Source: Sphingobacterium sp. ML3W
GTDB lineage: Bacteria > Bacteroidota > Bacteroidia > Sphingobacteriales > Sphingobacteriaceae
DNA length: 64,000 nt
Direction of reading: 5' to 3'
Assembly (NCBI RefSeq): GCF_029542085.1
Contig: NZ_CP107036.1
Location: forward strand, 3,162,001-3,226,000
The position numbers were made by a program, and so were the translations under genes. Under the pieces are notes generated by a model, which searched no databases, was not told the origin of the DNA, and saw nothing but the letters and a program-made list of their open reading frames with translations. Positions within the stretch are counted from its first letter, which is position 1. Every line of letters begins with the position of its first letter. Below are positions 1 through 8,592 of this stretch, one piece after another.

Positions 1-144
1 AATATTACACAAGCTGGAGTGGACATCACAGGCCTCTCTGGCGCTATGGGAAAAATATCAACAAATGCGGCTACCCAGTCTTTTGATGAACCTCTTTCTG
101 CAGAAGCTGTACTTAATATCGCAGGTTTATTTATTAAAGCATAA
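1..144 (+). CDS. C-terminal 47 residues of an unidentified protein (left-edge partial)
   Basis: The first 47 codons of the window are open in frame 1 and end in TAA. The tail is rich in small residues, contains GLSGAMGKI and ends NIAGLFIKA, with no signal peptide, cysteine pair or catalytic motif that would name a family. A hairpin with a T-run follows directly, which supports this being a real gene end. The product cannot be identified from this fragment. Confidence 0.6.
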   Translation, partial: NITQAGVDITGLSGAMGKISTNAATQSFDEPLSAEAVLNIAGLFIKA

Positions 145-171
145 CAAAAAAACGTAGTTTATCTGTTTAGC

Positions 172-208
172 ATGTCCTGGTTTGTTTATCGAATCAGGGC
201 ATTTTTTT
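172..208 (+). terminator. rho-independent terminator after the left-edge gene
   Basis: The arms ATGTCCTG (172-179) and CAGGGCAT (195-202) pair over 8 bp with one G-U, and seven T residues follow on the plus strand. It sits 28 bases after the stop of the left-edge gene and abuts the 3' end of the reverse-strand anti-sigma remnant. Confidence 0.7.
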
Positions 209-506
209 AGATACCACCCATGACACAAAGTTCACTAAGCGTAGGTACGTCTTTGCTGCCCTCATCCTCGAGTGTAATAGCAAAAGCTTGCGCTTTGGGA
301 ATGTCTAGCATTTTGCTTGTACCATCTACTTTTACATCCAATGGAAATACGCCAGCATTCACCGGCTGACCATCAACCATCGCCCATAATTGATATTGCT
401 TACCTTTTGGCGCGATAGGCATTTGCTCGATATTTAGGTAAACTGCTTTCGAGAGCTGATCCCAAAATAACAAAGCATGGAGATCTGGCTTAGTTTTGGA
501 TAATAA
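207..506 (-). pseudogene. truncated anti-sigma-K factor RskA C-terminal domain
   Basis: The reverse frame encodes the conserved end of RskA-type anti-sigma factors: a FWD...VYLNIEQMP segment, GKQYQLWAMVDGQPVNAG, then FAITLEDEG and a final PTLSELCVMGGI. Similarity continues upstream of any start (PDLHALLFWD) until an in-frame stop near 507. The DNA beyond that is the promoter side of the divergent lipoprotein gene, so the N-terminal zinc-binding anti-sigma region and membrane helix are missing. Family members usually have about 250 residues and roughly 97 codons remain. I infer a 5'-deleted remnant. No matching sigma gene is adjacent. Confidence 0.75.
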
Positions 507-547
507 TTACACAAAGTTTTATTATTGAATGTAATAAAGGAAAAATT

Positions 548-997
548 ATGCTACATAAAGTTCTTATTTTGAGTTTAGGTATCTATAGCCTAGTAAGTTG
601 TACTTCCCAAAAGAATGTTAACGCATATGGAAAAGAGTCAGAAGGCATAGATCTATTTGAGGGACAACAAAAACTATTGAAAGAGTATCCGTTGCAGATT
701 AAGTTCAACCGTATTGTAGAAGAAAGCCGTTGCCCTGAAGGGGTTGATTGTATATGGGCTGGGGTTGCTGTTGCCGAAATTGAAATAACGAGAAAAGCGG
801 CCAAACCTGTCATTTTGAATCTCGCTACCACGGATATGCAAACAAGAGGTTATCAGAAATCTACTAATTTCAGCGGATATACCATTGAATTACAAAATGT
901 TGCTCCCTATCCCACTACAGAACGCAGGGCACAAGATTTAAAAGGAAACTACAAGATTTCCATTTCTGTACAAAAAAGTAAAATAAATGATGTTTAA
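548..997 (+). CDS. lipoprotein with a cysteine motif, function unknown
   Basis: This is a 149-residue lipoprotein. A short hydrophobic N-terminus ends in lipobox LVSC at residue 18, so the mature protein should be acylated. The central motif ESRCPEGVDCIWAGVA, with two cysteines five residues apart, recurs in small Bacteroidota envelope proteins of unknown function, and the rest looks like a small beta-rich domain. It stands alone: the anti-sigma remnant lies divergently upstream and an HxlR regulator follows after 71 bp on the same strand. No function is assigned. Confidence 0.75.
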   Translation: MLHKVLILSLGIYSLVSCTSQKNVNAYGKESEGIDLFEGQQKLLKEYPLQIKFNRIVEESRCPEGVDCIWAGVAVAEIEITRKAAKPVILNLATTDMQTRGYQKSTNFSGYTIELQNVAPYPTTERRAQDLKGNYKISISVQKSKINDV

Positions 998-1068
998 TAA
1001 GAGAATGATGATCAAAGCACTGTGGAGTAAAAATAAAAAAAACTGTACTCTTTCAAGCTATAATACAT

Positions 1069-1392
1069 ATGCGTAAAGAAAATTCGACTAATGCCATCAA
1101 TGAAAAAGCACTACAACAATATTGCAGTGCTTTTAAAACACTATCATTAATTAGTGGGCGGTGGAAGCTTTCCATTTTATTCAAATTGCTTAAAACTAAG
1201 ACAAGCTATTCGGAGTTCAAACTCCTTCTGCCTGAAATAAGCGACCGGACGCTTTCTAAACAATTGAATGAATTAGTGGATGATGGATTGATCTTAAAGA
1301 ATAAGAGTAAAGTTTCGTCGATGTATACATTGACAAATAAAGGCCTGAAACTCGAGAAAATTTTAATCGATCTTTCTGCATTTCATGATTAA
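1069..1392 (+). CDS. HxlR family winged-helix transcriptional regulator
   Basis: The 107 residues match the HxlR fold. The line LSLISGRWKLSILFKLL is the usual IGGKWKxxIL signature, followed by the recognition region EISDRTLSKQLNELVDDGLI and the wing VSSMYTLTNKG. The usual N-terminal cysteine is near residue 19. HxlR proteins are small dimeric regulators that often sense reactive electrophiles or redox state. It converges with a VOC-domain gene whose stop is 2 bp away. Its target cannot be told from position because no divergent partner is adjacent. Confidence 0.88.
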   Translation: MRKENSTNAINEKALQQYCSAFKTLSLISGRWKLSILFKLLKTKTSYSEFKLLLPEISDRTLSKQLNELVDDGLILKNKSKVSSMYTLTNKGLKLEKILIDLSAFHD

Positions 1393-1394
1393 GA

Positions 1395-1853
1395 TTAACC
1401 AAAATCTATTTTTTCCAGAAACTCTATCACTTCCCCATTAGGACTGTATACCAAACTATTTCTCACAGAAACAGTTTTGGTACCATTTGATAAATCCAAC
1501 TCAAACAAGCCTTGACTTAGGTCTTTGGCTCCATATTCAAGAGCTTGTTTTCTTGCCGTATCCGCATCTTTTACAACGAAACATATATGAAGCAAAGCAT
1601 TCTCAATGTATTCGTCATCCGGTTTTCTTTTTCTGCCCTGTGTAGGTATAGCTCCATTTTCATCACATATCTCTAAATAATAATTGATAGCTCTATTATG
1701 AAGCATCACACATTTTTCTAAATTGAAATCCGGTAAAGACCAGCTATGTACTATTTCGAAGCCAAAATTCTTATAAAAATCTACAGTATGCTCAAAGTCT
1801 TTAGCTTTAATAGATATATGATGAAAACCGATGATATTATTTCTTAAATCCAT
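1395..1853 (-). CDS. VOC (glyoxalase/dioxygenase superfamily) protein
   Basis: Two beta-alpha-beta-beta-beta modules of the vicinal-oxygen-chelate fold are visible: FHHISIKAKDFEHTVDFYKNFGFE at the N-terminus and LLHICFVVKDADTARKQALEYGA later, ending VYSPNGEVIEFLEK with the usual terminal metal-ligand Glu. Likely ligands are the His in HHISI, the His in LLHICF and the Glu in EVIEFLE. The substrate is unknown. A longer frame begins at 1889, but a TACCTTTG promoter element lies inside that extension, so ATG at 1853 (MDLRNN) is preferred, giving 152 residues. It is convergent with the HxlR gene. Confidence 0.82.
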   Translation of the reverse strand: MDLRNNIIGFHHISIKAKDFEHTVDFYKNFGFEIVHSWSLPDFNLEKCVMLHNRAINYYLEICDENGAIPTQGRKRKPDDEYIENALLHICFVVKDADTARKQALEYGAKDLSQGLFELDLSNGTKTVSVRNSLVYSPNGEVIEFLEKIDFG

Positions 1854-1873
1854 GTTTCTAAGTTTTATATTTC

Positions 1874-1881
1874 CAAAGGTA
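1874..1881 (-). promoter_or_regulatory. Bacteroidota -7 promoter element for the VOC gene
   Basis: TACCTTTG on the reverse strand matches the TAnnTTTG consensus exactly and lies 20 bp before the preferred ATG at 1853. A clear -33 TTTG at the usual spacing is not obvious. It was used to choose the start. Confidence 0.5.
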
Positions 1882-1965
1882 CCCATCAATAGATAGCAAT
1901 AAAAGGGCTTACAAAATTGTTAGTATATGTAGTATATGAAAAGAAACAATAAAACATAGCAATCT

Positions 1966-2766
1966 TTACTTGCTTGGTCGGGGGAGTTCTTTGATCCAGA
2001 TATTTTTAAAATCTACCGGTTGCCCTTCACTCTGCAAGGCGATAAATCCACTACTCAACAATTTACCATCAATCTTAATTTTGGGATCATACCCATTTGC
2101 TGTCCCCCCTCCGATCTGCGGTTTTGCGTATTCAAGAACGGTATCACCGTTAATAATATGTTTGATCAGTGAATCACCTAATACAATCAATTCACCTTTA
2201 ACCCATTGATCACCATCATAAGTCTTGGAAGTCGAATTTAAACAGTGTGAAGAAGCGATCTTACCTTGGTAAACCACATTAGTCCCTGGGGAACACATAT
2301 TACCTGTAGGCCGTGGCTGGCCATCACTTAAACCACCCAAAAGCTGCATTTCCACAGAAATGGGCCAATCTTGCTCTTTCAACATTGTTCGGGGATCTTG
2401 TGAATGAAACATGACACCACTATTGCGTAATGTGTATGAAGGTGCTCCTTTATGAAGATCACCCACAAATCTGTATTCAAATTTCAGGTGATAATAAGAA
2501 AATGGTGTTTTATAATATAAATGACCAAACTGATCATTGAAATCACCGTATTGATCGTACCTGATCTTAATAATTCCATCTTCAACCCTAAAGGTATTCC
2601 CGTAATTCTCACCAACTTCGTGGTGATGAATTTTGACAAACCAATCATTAATATCCTTTCCGTCAAATAATGGTTTCCAACCTGTCTTATCGGAATTTCC
2701 CTTCATTCCTGCACAGCTACCAAACATCAGAGCAGCGGCTAGAATTATATAAATACATTTTTTCAT
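1966..2766 (-). CDS. 3-keto-disaccharide hydrolase (DUF1080) lipoprotein
   Basis: A lipoprotein signal (MKKCIYIILAAALMFGSC, lipobox FGSC) leads into a DUF1080 concanavalin-like domain that starts WKPLFDGKDINDWFVKIHHHEVGENY and ends SEGQPVDFKNIWIKEL. DUF1080 proteins act on glycosides, and some hydrolyse 3-keto-glycosides formed by GFO/IDH/MocA oxidoreductases. The internal signature GAPSYTLRNSGVMFHSQDP is well preserved. The longest frame begins at 2832, but ATG at 2766 places the signal peptide at the N-terminus. The gene is monocistronic here; a possible functional partner is the exported oxidoreductase near 40 kb. Confidence 0.85.
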   Translation of the reverse strand: MKKCIYIILAAALMFGSCAGMKGNSDKTGWKPLFDGKDINDWFVKIHHHEVGENYGNTFRVEDGIIKIRYDQYGDFNDQFGHLYYKTPFSYYHLKFEYRFVGDLHKGAPSYTLRNSGVMFHSQDPRTMLKEQDWPISVEMQLLGGLSDGQPRPTGNMCSPGTNVVYQGKIASSHCLNSTSKTYDGDQWVKGELIVLGDSLIKHIINGDTVLEYAKPQIGGGTANGYDPKIKIDGKLLSSGFIALQSEGQPVDFKNIWIKELPRPSK

Positions 2767-2995
2767 TTGATACTTATTTGGTTTAAATCGAATAGCAATA
2801 TACGATATATTCCAATAAGCTTCATTGAACAAAGCTCCTATCTTCTACAACCTAAGTTCACTTCTATCTTTTCAAACCTCAAATCAGATTTTCCTATAGC
2901 CTCTTTTCAAAGATTCTTTTCTTGGAAGGTTCACTTTTTTTAGGACCTAGGAAACTATGGTAAAAATCATAGCGGAACAACTTCTAATAAGAGAT

Positions 2996-3027
2996 ACTCC
3001 CGAGGTTTTAATCCCGGGAGTTTTTTG
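2996..3027 (-). terminator. hairpin terminator after PEP synthase
   Basis: ACTCCCG (2996-3002) pairs with CGGGAGT (3015-3021), 3 bp beyond the ppsA stop. The plus-strand side has six T residues; the reverse transcript reads into a moderately U-rich stretch. It probably ends the ppsA message. Confidence 0.5.
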
Positions 3028-3029
3028 CA

Positions 3030-5462
3030 TTAATAAGCGACCAACTTCTCTTCGATTTCTTTGATGGCCTTCACTGTTTTCATAAAGGAATCGGGTGTAA
3101 CGGAAATTGAATCTATGCCCTCTTCGACCAGAAACTGTGCAAAATCAGGATAATCGGATGGACCTTGCCCGCAGATACCAACTTTGACTCCTTGTCTCTT
3201 TGCAGCGCGAATAAGATTCGCAATCATTATTTTGACCGCAGCATTGCGCTCATTATATAAACCGGAAACTAAGGCTGAATCGCGATCCACTCCAAGTACC
3301 AACTGAGTAAGATCATTCGATCCAATGGAGAACCCGTCGATATGACGAGCGAACTCTTCAGCGAGGATGACATTGGAAGGAACTTCTGCCATCAGATAAA
3401 CTTCCATTCCATTATCGCCCCGTTGAAGGCCATATTCCTCCATCACCTGATAAACCCGCAGCAACTCATCCACTGTACGGCAAAAGGGGATCATTACGAC
3501 GACATTGTCGAGCCCCATTATTTCCCGGACCTTTTTTATCGCTTTACATTCCATCCCAAAAGCCTCCTTATAGGCCGCTGAATAATATCTCGAAGCTCCC
3601 CTCCAACCAATCATTGGATTTTCCTCTCTAGGTTCAAAGTGCTTTCCACCGGGCATATTATAGTATTCATTGGTTTTAAAATCTGAAAAACGAACGATTA
3701 CCTTATTTGGATAATAGGCCGAAGCGATTTTACCAATTCCGTAGGATAGCTTTTGAATGAAATATTGCTGTTCATCTGCATAGCCTGCAATAAGTGAACT
3801 AATGTGGTTACTCAGCTCGATATCATTCAATTCCCGATGTTTTAAGAGCGCCATCGGGTGAATCTTGATATAGTTGTTGATAATAAATTCCTCCCGAGCC
3901 AAACCTACCCCCTTTGCTGGATACTCCGCATACTGAAAGGCGATATCTGGTGATCCAATATTCATCATTACTGGTGTACTCACCTCGGGTAGGTCAGAAA
4001 GGTCATGCTCGTGCTTACTATAAGGAATGCTTCCTTGGTAAATTAACCCTGTATCACCTTCGGCACATGAAACAGTAACTTCCAGTCCAGTAAGCAGTAT
4101 TTCTGTCGCTCCATCACAGCCTACAATAGCGGGTACACCCAATTCACGTGCAACAATAGCAGCATGACATGTCCGCCCCCCTTTGTTGGTAATTATTGCA
4201 GCTGCCTTTTTCATAATCGGTTCCCAGTCGGGATCAGTTATCTCCGCAACCATGATATCACCTGTGTTAAAGTCGATCTCCTGTATATTTTGCTTATTGA
4301 TTCCCTTGAAATTATGAATTCTCCCAGAGGCAATCTTGTCTCCCACTGCAATGCCTTTTAGCAGAACCTGCGATGACCTGTTTTTCGCATTGATTTTATA
4401 TTCTGTAATACAATTGGATTTTTTTAGTGAATGAATGGTCTCAGGTCTTGCCTGAACAATGTATAAATCACCTTTCAAACCGTCAAGGGCCCATTCTACG
4501 TCCATAGGGCACCATTTTCTTTTGAGAGCAGTATAATACTCTTCAATAATACACACCCATTTGGATAGCTGAAGGATTTGCGCATCGCTTAGACAAAATC
4601 GCTTCGTGCTTTCTACTGGTGTATCTATTATCGTTACTGTTTCACTTCCTGAAACACTGTAAATCATCTGTAATTGTTTGCTCCCGAGCTTCTTTTCTAC
4701 AATTGATGCGTACCCTTTTTTTAACAAGGGTTTGTATACAATAAATTCATCCGGATTCACCATCCCTTGCACAAGAAGTTCGCCCAATCCATAAGATCCA
4801 TTCATAATCACAGCATCTTTGAAACCACTTTCCGTATCAATAGAAAAAGCGACTCCCGAAGCTCCTAAGTCGGATCGTACCATCTGTTGTATGCAGACAG
4901 AAAGTCCTATATTAAAATGTCCAAAATTAAATGCTTCTCTATAACTGATTGCTCGGTCAGTGAAAAGTGAGGCAAAACAATTTTTAATCGCTACCAACAG
5001 ATCTTGCCTTCCCCTAATATTTAAATAGGTATCCTGCTGACCGGCAAATGAGGCATCAGGGAGATCTTCTGCTGTAGCGGAAGAACGGACCGCAACACCA
5101 AAGTCCTGTATATGCTCTAAACCGATAAGCTCTTCGTAGGCGGCTAGGATCTCCTGTTCCATTGCCGGTGTGAAAATACCTTGCTGAATCAATGTTCTTA
5201 TCCTACCCCCACAACTGGTCAGCTCCCGCAGGTTTGTACTGTCAACACCTTTCAGTATATCTTTGATCTTCTGATCCAGTTGATTGTCGGTGATAAACTG
5301 AAAGTAGGCCCTACTGGTCACAATAAATCCATCTGGAATATTTACTCCTAAAGGTTTCAAATGCTGTAACATTTCTCCTAAGGAAGCACTCTTCCCTCCT
5401 ACCAAATCAATATCCTCAATAGAGGCTTCAATCAGGCGCATTGTAAATCTGTTATCGTTCAT
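3030..5462 (-). CDS. ppsA: phosphoenolpyruvate synthase
   Basis: 810 residues, close to the roughly 800 usual for PpsA. The enzyme makes PEP from pyruvate and ATP (EC 2.7.9.2), the first step of gluconeogenesis from three-carbon acids. The N-terminal ATP-grasp region starts LVGGKSASLGEML and includes RSSATAEDLPDASFAGQQDTYLN. The phosphohistidine domain has GGRTCHAAIVARELGVPAIVG with catalytic His433. The C-terminal PEP/pyruvate barrel carries FSIGSNDLTQLVLGVDRDS and the GICGQGPSDYP loop with its catalytic cysteine. It is transcribed divergently from an AraC-family gene 126 bp away, a candidate regulator by position only. Confidence 0.96.
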   Translation of the reverse strand: MNDNRFTMRLIEASIEDIDLVGGKSASLGEMLQHLKPLGVNIPDGFIVTSRAYFQFITDNQLDQKIKDILKGVDSTNLRELTSCGGRIRTLIQQGIFTPAMEQEILAAYEELIGLEHIQDFGVAVRSSATAEDLPDASFAGQQDTYLNIRGRQDLLVAIKNCFASLFTDRAISYREAFNFGHFNIGLSVCIQQMVRSDLGASGVAFSIDTESGFKDAVIMNGSYGLGELLVQGMVNPDEFIVYKPLLKKGYASIVEKKLGSKQLQMIYSVSGSETVTIIDTPVESTKRFCLSDAQILQLSKWVCIIEEYYTALKRKWCPMDVEWALDGLKGDLYIVQARPETIHSLKKSNCITEYKINAKNRSSQVLLKGIAVGDKIASGRIHNFKGINKQNIQEIDFNTGDIMVAEITDPDWEPIMKKAAAIITNKGGRTCHAAIVARELGVPAIVGCDGATEILLTGLEVTVSCAEGDTGLIYQGSIPYSKHEHDLSDLPEVSTPVMMNIGSPDIAFQYAEYPAKGVGLAREEFIINNYIKIHPMALLKHRELNDIELSNHISSLIAGYADEQQYFIQKLSYGIGKIASAYYPNKVIVRFSDFKTNEYYNMPGGKHFEPREENPMIGWRGASRYYSAAYKEAFGMECKAIKKVREIMGLDNVVVMIPFCRTVDELLRVYQVMEEYGLQRGDNGMEVYLMAEVPSNVILAEEFARHIDGFSIGSNDLTQLVLGVDRDSALVSGLYNERNAAVKIMIANLIRAAKRQGVKVGICGQGPSDYPDFAQFLVEEGIDSISVTPDSFMKTVKAIKEIEEKLVAY

Positions 5463-5588
5463 TATACAATTATTTTACACGAAGTTAGGCTGCATTTTTT
5501 GAAGTCATTTGTTAAATATTAAGACAAACTGATATTATTTTAATAACTTTATTTACATCATAAACATATTTGTATTTATATTATATAA

Positions 5589-6473
5589 ATGGAAAACTAT
5601 TTTGGACAGACCATCCTAACGAAAAATTCGATGTTTACCTTTGCAACTGCTGATGTTTACCATGCAGCAAACAGCTTCCACAGCCATCGTGAACTCGAGC
5701 TGATTTATATCTGTTCGGGGCAGGGAACTTTTTCAATAGGTCAATCTTCCAAAAGAATTTCCAGCGGTACGATCATCCTCATTGGGGCTAATGCGCCACA
5801 CATGTTCAAATTCGAAACGAATCGCTATTATGACTATGCAATGAAGCACGGCAGGACACCAGTACCTCTCAAGCTGTTGACATTACATTTTGACCCCAAC
5901 AAATTAGGGCAAGATTTTCTCAATCTCCCTGAAAACAATTTATTAAGCAAGCTACTAACAGCTTCAAAGGTCGGATTACAGCTAGAAGGACGAACAAAAA
6001 CGCTTGCGATAAGGAAACTCAAGAAGCTAGAAAGCTGTGAAAGCTACGAACAGCTACCTTTGCTACTATTGCTAATAAATGAAATCAGCGCAAGCCAAGA
6101 TATTCCCCAGAGCTGCGAAAATGACGATATCAAACCCTTTAAGAAAATAGACGAAACACGTTTGAGCAGGATCTACTTGTACACCATGGACAATTTTTAC
6201 AAAGACATCAAGCTAAGTGACATTGCAGGCATAGTATATATGGTTCCGAATGCCTTTTGCCACTATTTTAAGTCTCGTACAGGAAGAAGCTATTTTGACT
6301 TTCTCATTGAAGTCAGAATCGAACATGCCTGTAAACTATTGCGTGACGGAAATGAGAGTGTTTCTGCAATCTGTACGAGCTCAGGATTTAACAATCTATC
6401 AAACTTCAACCGCTATTTTAAACAGCAAACCGGAAAATCTCCGATTGCCTATCGGCAGGAACATCGACAATAA
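5589..6473 (+). CDS. AraC family transcriptional regulator
   Basis: 294 residues. The N-terminal part is a cupin-like sensor (FHSHRELELIYICSGQGTF, then GTIILIGANAPHMFK). The C-terminal 100 residues form the double helix-turn-helix of AraC proteins: YKDIKLSDIAGIVYMVPNAFCHYFKSRTG, then ESVSAICTSSGFNNLSNFNRYFKQQTGKSPIAYR. Cupin-type AraC proteins usually control carbohydrate genes. It diverges from ppsA, so control of PEP synthase or itself is possible; a distant PUL is equally possible. The 126-bp gap is very AT-rich, with CATATTTG near 5565 as a weak -7 candidate. Confidence 0.9.
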   Translation: MENYFGQTILTKNSMFTFATADVYHAANSFHSHRELELIYICSGQGTFSIGQSSKRISSGTIILIGANAPHMFKFETNRYYDYAMKHGRTPVPLKLLTLHFDPNKLGQDFLNLPENNLLSKLLTASKVGLQLEGRTKTLAIRKLKKLESCESYEQLPLLLLLINEISASQDIPQSCENDDIKPFKKIDETRLSRIYLYTMDNFYKDIKLSDIAGIVYMVPNAFCHYFKSRTGRSYFDFLIEVRIEHACKLLRDGNESVSAICTSSGFNNLSNFNRYFKQQTGKSPIAYRQEHRQ

Positions 6474-6565
6474 GTAGTATTGTCATAAATAGTTTACTCT
6501 AAACATCCATAGGCAAATCAAAATAAGGATTGCAAGGGAAAAACTACCTAAGCCTCATAAGAAAA

Positions 6566-6600
6566 CCTGGAGGTTTGTTCTTCCCTCCAGGCATTCTTAT
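6566..6600 (+). terminator. hairpin after the AraC gene
   Basis: CCTGGAGG (6566-6573) and CCTCCAGG (6584-6591) form a perfect 8-bp stem with a 10-nt loop, 92 bp after the araC-type stop. Only a short mixed T-rich tail follows, so it is a weaker terminator than its neighbours. Confidence 0.45.
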
Positions 6601-6809
6601 ATAAAAATACGACAGCTATTTCGTTGAATTGTCTCCAAATAACTTATACGGGCTTATTTTAAGAGGATAAATTCACTATTCTAGGATAATTTCTAGTTCA
6701 TCAAATTATTTTAGACAAAAATTAGCACCATCTGATCAAGGGGTAAAGGAACTATTTTGAAAATATCTGGTTCATTCTCTGCCCTGTACAACGAATGTAA
6801 GCAGAATAC

Positions 6810-6840
6810 TTGCAAGATATTGCTTAGGTTTATATATTTG
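6810..6840 (+). promoter_or_regulatory. promoter of tRNA-Leu
   Basis: TTG at 6810-6812, a 20-bp spacer and TATATTTG at 6833-6840 match the Bacteroidota -33/-7 arrangement. The element ends 22 bp before the mature tRNA 5' end. Confidence 0.7.
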
Positions 6841-6862
6841 CGACATCAAAAGAAATCCTAAT

Positions 6863-6944
6863 GCGGAAGTGGCGTAATTGGTAGCCGCACCAGACTTAGG
6901 ATCTGGCGCCGCAAGGCGTGGGGGTTCGAGTCCCTTCTTCCGCA
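6863..6944 (+). tRNA. tRNA-Leu (anticodon UAG)
   Basis: 82 nt. Acceptor arms GCGGAAG (6863-6869) and CTTCCGC (6937-6943) pair fully, with discriminator A at 6944. The anticodon stem CAGA/TCTG encloses the loop CTTAGGA, giving anticodon UAG, which reads CUA codons. The variable arm (GCGCCGCAAGGCGT) is long, as expected for class II tRNA-Leu, and GGTTCGAGTCC forms the T arm. CCA is not encoded. A promoter and a strong terminator flank it, so it is a single-gene unit. Confidence 0.96.
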
Positions 6945-6951
6945 CTGAAAT

Positions 6952-6985
6952 CCTCCTGAGTTTAAGATCTCAGGAGGTTTTTTTT
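6952..6985 (+). terminator. terminator of tRNA-Leu
   Basis: CCTCCTGAG (6952-6960) and CTCAGGAGG (6969-6977) form a perfect 9-bp stem with an 8-nt loop, followed by eight T residues. Confidence 0.9.
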
Positions 6986-7119
6986 ATTTTAAAATATCCT
7001 AGAACTATCCGAGCTCCCCCTATAGCCGTAGTCTATGTCTTATTCGACCAGATATTTTGAGGTACCATAACACCTGGAGCGCAAACAATTACACAAATAA
7101 TTCATGATATTAGGATTAA

Positions 7120-7248
7120 ACGGGTGCCCAAAACATAGAAATGCCACTAGGCGAACAGTTTTTCGCTGAATTATTTGCATCCTTTCAGGATAAATTCGAC
7201 ATCGCTTGGATGATCCACTTTGAAGGAAATAAAAAAATGGGAGCTTAA
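7120..7248 (+). pseudogene. C-terminal remnant of a PhnB-like VOC protein
   Basis: This short frame encodes GAQNIEMPLGEQFF, then AELFASFQDKFDIAWMIHFE and a TAA stop. It matches the last segment of PhnB/3-demethylubiquinone-methyltransferase-like VOC proteins, whose ends read MPLxxTFWxxxFGMxxDKFGxxWMIN. The frame is closed upstream by TAA at 7117, and no PhnB N-terminal sequence can be read in the 150 bp before it. About 43 of some 140 codons remain, so this is a deletion remnant. The rest of 6990-7360 shows nothing I recognise. Confidence 0.65.
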
Positions 7249-7364
7249 GGAAGCTCTTCAAACAAACCAGCTAAATATATACTGTCTATTACTCTATTTC
7301 CTGCAAATATATCGCTTGTGGGGAATGGAGTACCAGTTGCTTCGTACCTATTTCGGGATTTAAG

Positions 7365-7847
7365 ATGTCGTCAGACTTTTCTCTGGGCTGTTCCATCAAT
7401 AAAACCAATATTCTGCAGGCCAAAGAAGATCGGATATGGCGTTCGGCGATGGAGATCTACAAGTCTGAAACTTCTGATGAATATTTTATCGAACGAAGTG
7501 GTGGTGATCATCACAAATATTTCGGGAAGGTAACAGCATATTCAGACTATGTCTTTATCATAATGAACAGCAATACATTTATCCGCCAGCGGCATTTTAT
7601 TTCAAGAATAAAAGACATCAATGAAAAGCTTAAAAACCCAGAATATAAGCTCTTTAAATTGCATTTTATAAGTACATGTATCAGCTTTAATCAGGAACCA
7701 ATTGCACTATTTGAGATCTTTCAAAAAGCAGAAAGAAAGACGTTTATTTCCGATTCAATCAGCTTCCCAATTGACAGCGATGAAATTCCTCAATCTATTT
7801 TAAGGCAGCTTGAAGATACAGACGCAAACAGAATAGATTACAGATAG
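7365..7847 (+). CDS. hypothetical protein, 160 residues
   Basis: The frame encodes a soluble, charged protein (for example HFISRIKDINEKLKNPEYKL and DEIPQSILRQLEDTDANR) with no signal peptide or membrane helix. I do not recognise its family. The frame stays open upstream of the ATG for about 20 codons, so the start is uncertain and the protein may be 5'-truncated, as its neighbour at 7120 is. A strong terminator about 140 bp downstream supports real transcription. Confidence 0.5.
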   Translation: MSSDFSLGCSINKTNILQAKEDRIWRSAMEIYKSETSDEYFIERSGGDHHKYFGKVTAYSDYVFIIMNSNTFIRQRHFISRIKDINEKLKNPEYKLFKLHFISTCISFNQEPIALFEIFQKAERKTFISDSISFPIDSDEIPQSILRQLEDTDANRIDYR

Positions 7848-7984
7848 GTATTAGGAGGGATTCTCGGGTACAAGTTTTTGAACTTTTTGAAACTGCACTA
7901 ATTAACGTTTGTATCAAAATTGGCATACCAATATATTTTGATATCTAGAAGGTAAAGCCTCAAATTAATGTTCAATACCCTTCT

Positions 7985-8023
7985 AAAAAAATCAGCATGG
8001 AAAATTCCATGCTGATTTTTTTT
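7985..8023 (+). terminator. bidirectional terminator
   Basis: ATCAGCATGGAA (7991-8002) pairs perfectly with TTCCATGCTGAT (8005-8016), flanked by an A-run on the left and a T-run on the right. It can end both the forward hypothetical gene and the convergent reverse gene that stops at 8079. Confidence 0.8.
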
Positions 8024-8078
8024 CAATTATCAATCGCTGCGAGTGTTAGCTCTACAGACTCAAAATTGTTGTTATAAT

Positions 8079-8462
8079 TTAAGCTGACCAGTCGAATGGT
8101 TTTGTACAGGGGTCGCACTCAAATTTTAATACCTTACCTAGGCTCTTTGCTTTTTTACCTTTTTTCACAAACACATAAGCTAGGTCTAAATATTCTTCAA
8201 CTTCCTTTCCACTTTCATCTCTACCTTTTAATATGACAGAATAATATTTTCCTTCACTATCTTTTTTATAAAACACCTCGTTAACGGTAACTTTTTTCGG
8301 TGTTTCATTATCACAACAGCTGCACCACAAAACAACAACTGCTTCCTTCTTGAGATATCCAACGGCTTTCTCTGCCTGCACCTGTGTTAATGCAGAAAGT
8401 TGATCTGCTTTTGAAAAAAAAGCAGTGCAGAGCAATACAAAAAGTAAAATGGTCTTTTTCAT
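8079..8462 (-). CDS. small exported cysteine-rich protein
   Basis: 127 residues. A signal peptide (MKKTILLFVLLCTAFFSKA) leads to a mature protein of about 108 residues with two cysteine clusters: WCSCCDNETPKK near residue 47 and ECDPCTKPFDW at the C-terminus. The middle is beta-rich (YYSVILKGRDESGKEVEEYL). The clusters suggest disulfides or metal binding in the periplasm, but I know no characterised homologue. The gene is monocistronic and shares a bidirectional terminator with the convergent gene. Confidence 0.72.
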   Translation of the reverse strand: MKKTILLFVLLCTAFFSKADQLSALTQVQAEKAVGYLKKEAVVVLWCSCCDNETPKKVTVNEVFYKKDSEGKYYSVILKGRDESGKEVEEYLDLAYVFVKKGKKAKSLGKVLKFECDPCTKPFDWSA

Positions 8463-8592
8463 CTATTTAAATTTGTTTTTTTTAATTGTGTAGAAAGTTT
8501 TCAATTTTTAAAGAATAAGTTAAGCAAATACTATGCCCTTTAATAGTAAAAACTCTTACCCTCTCCCACAAATTAAATATGCATTATTATAA

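Noticed and set aside
6250..6477. 75-codon forward frame near the AraC gene end
   Set aside because: It is an out-of-frame shadow of the AraC helix-turn-helix domain.
7040..7261. 73-codon reverse frame
   Set aside because: It lies antisense to the recognisable PhnB remnant and has no family features.
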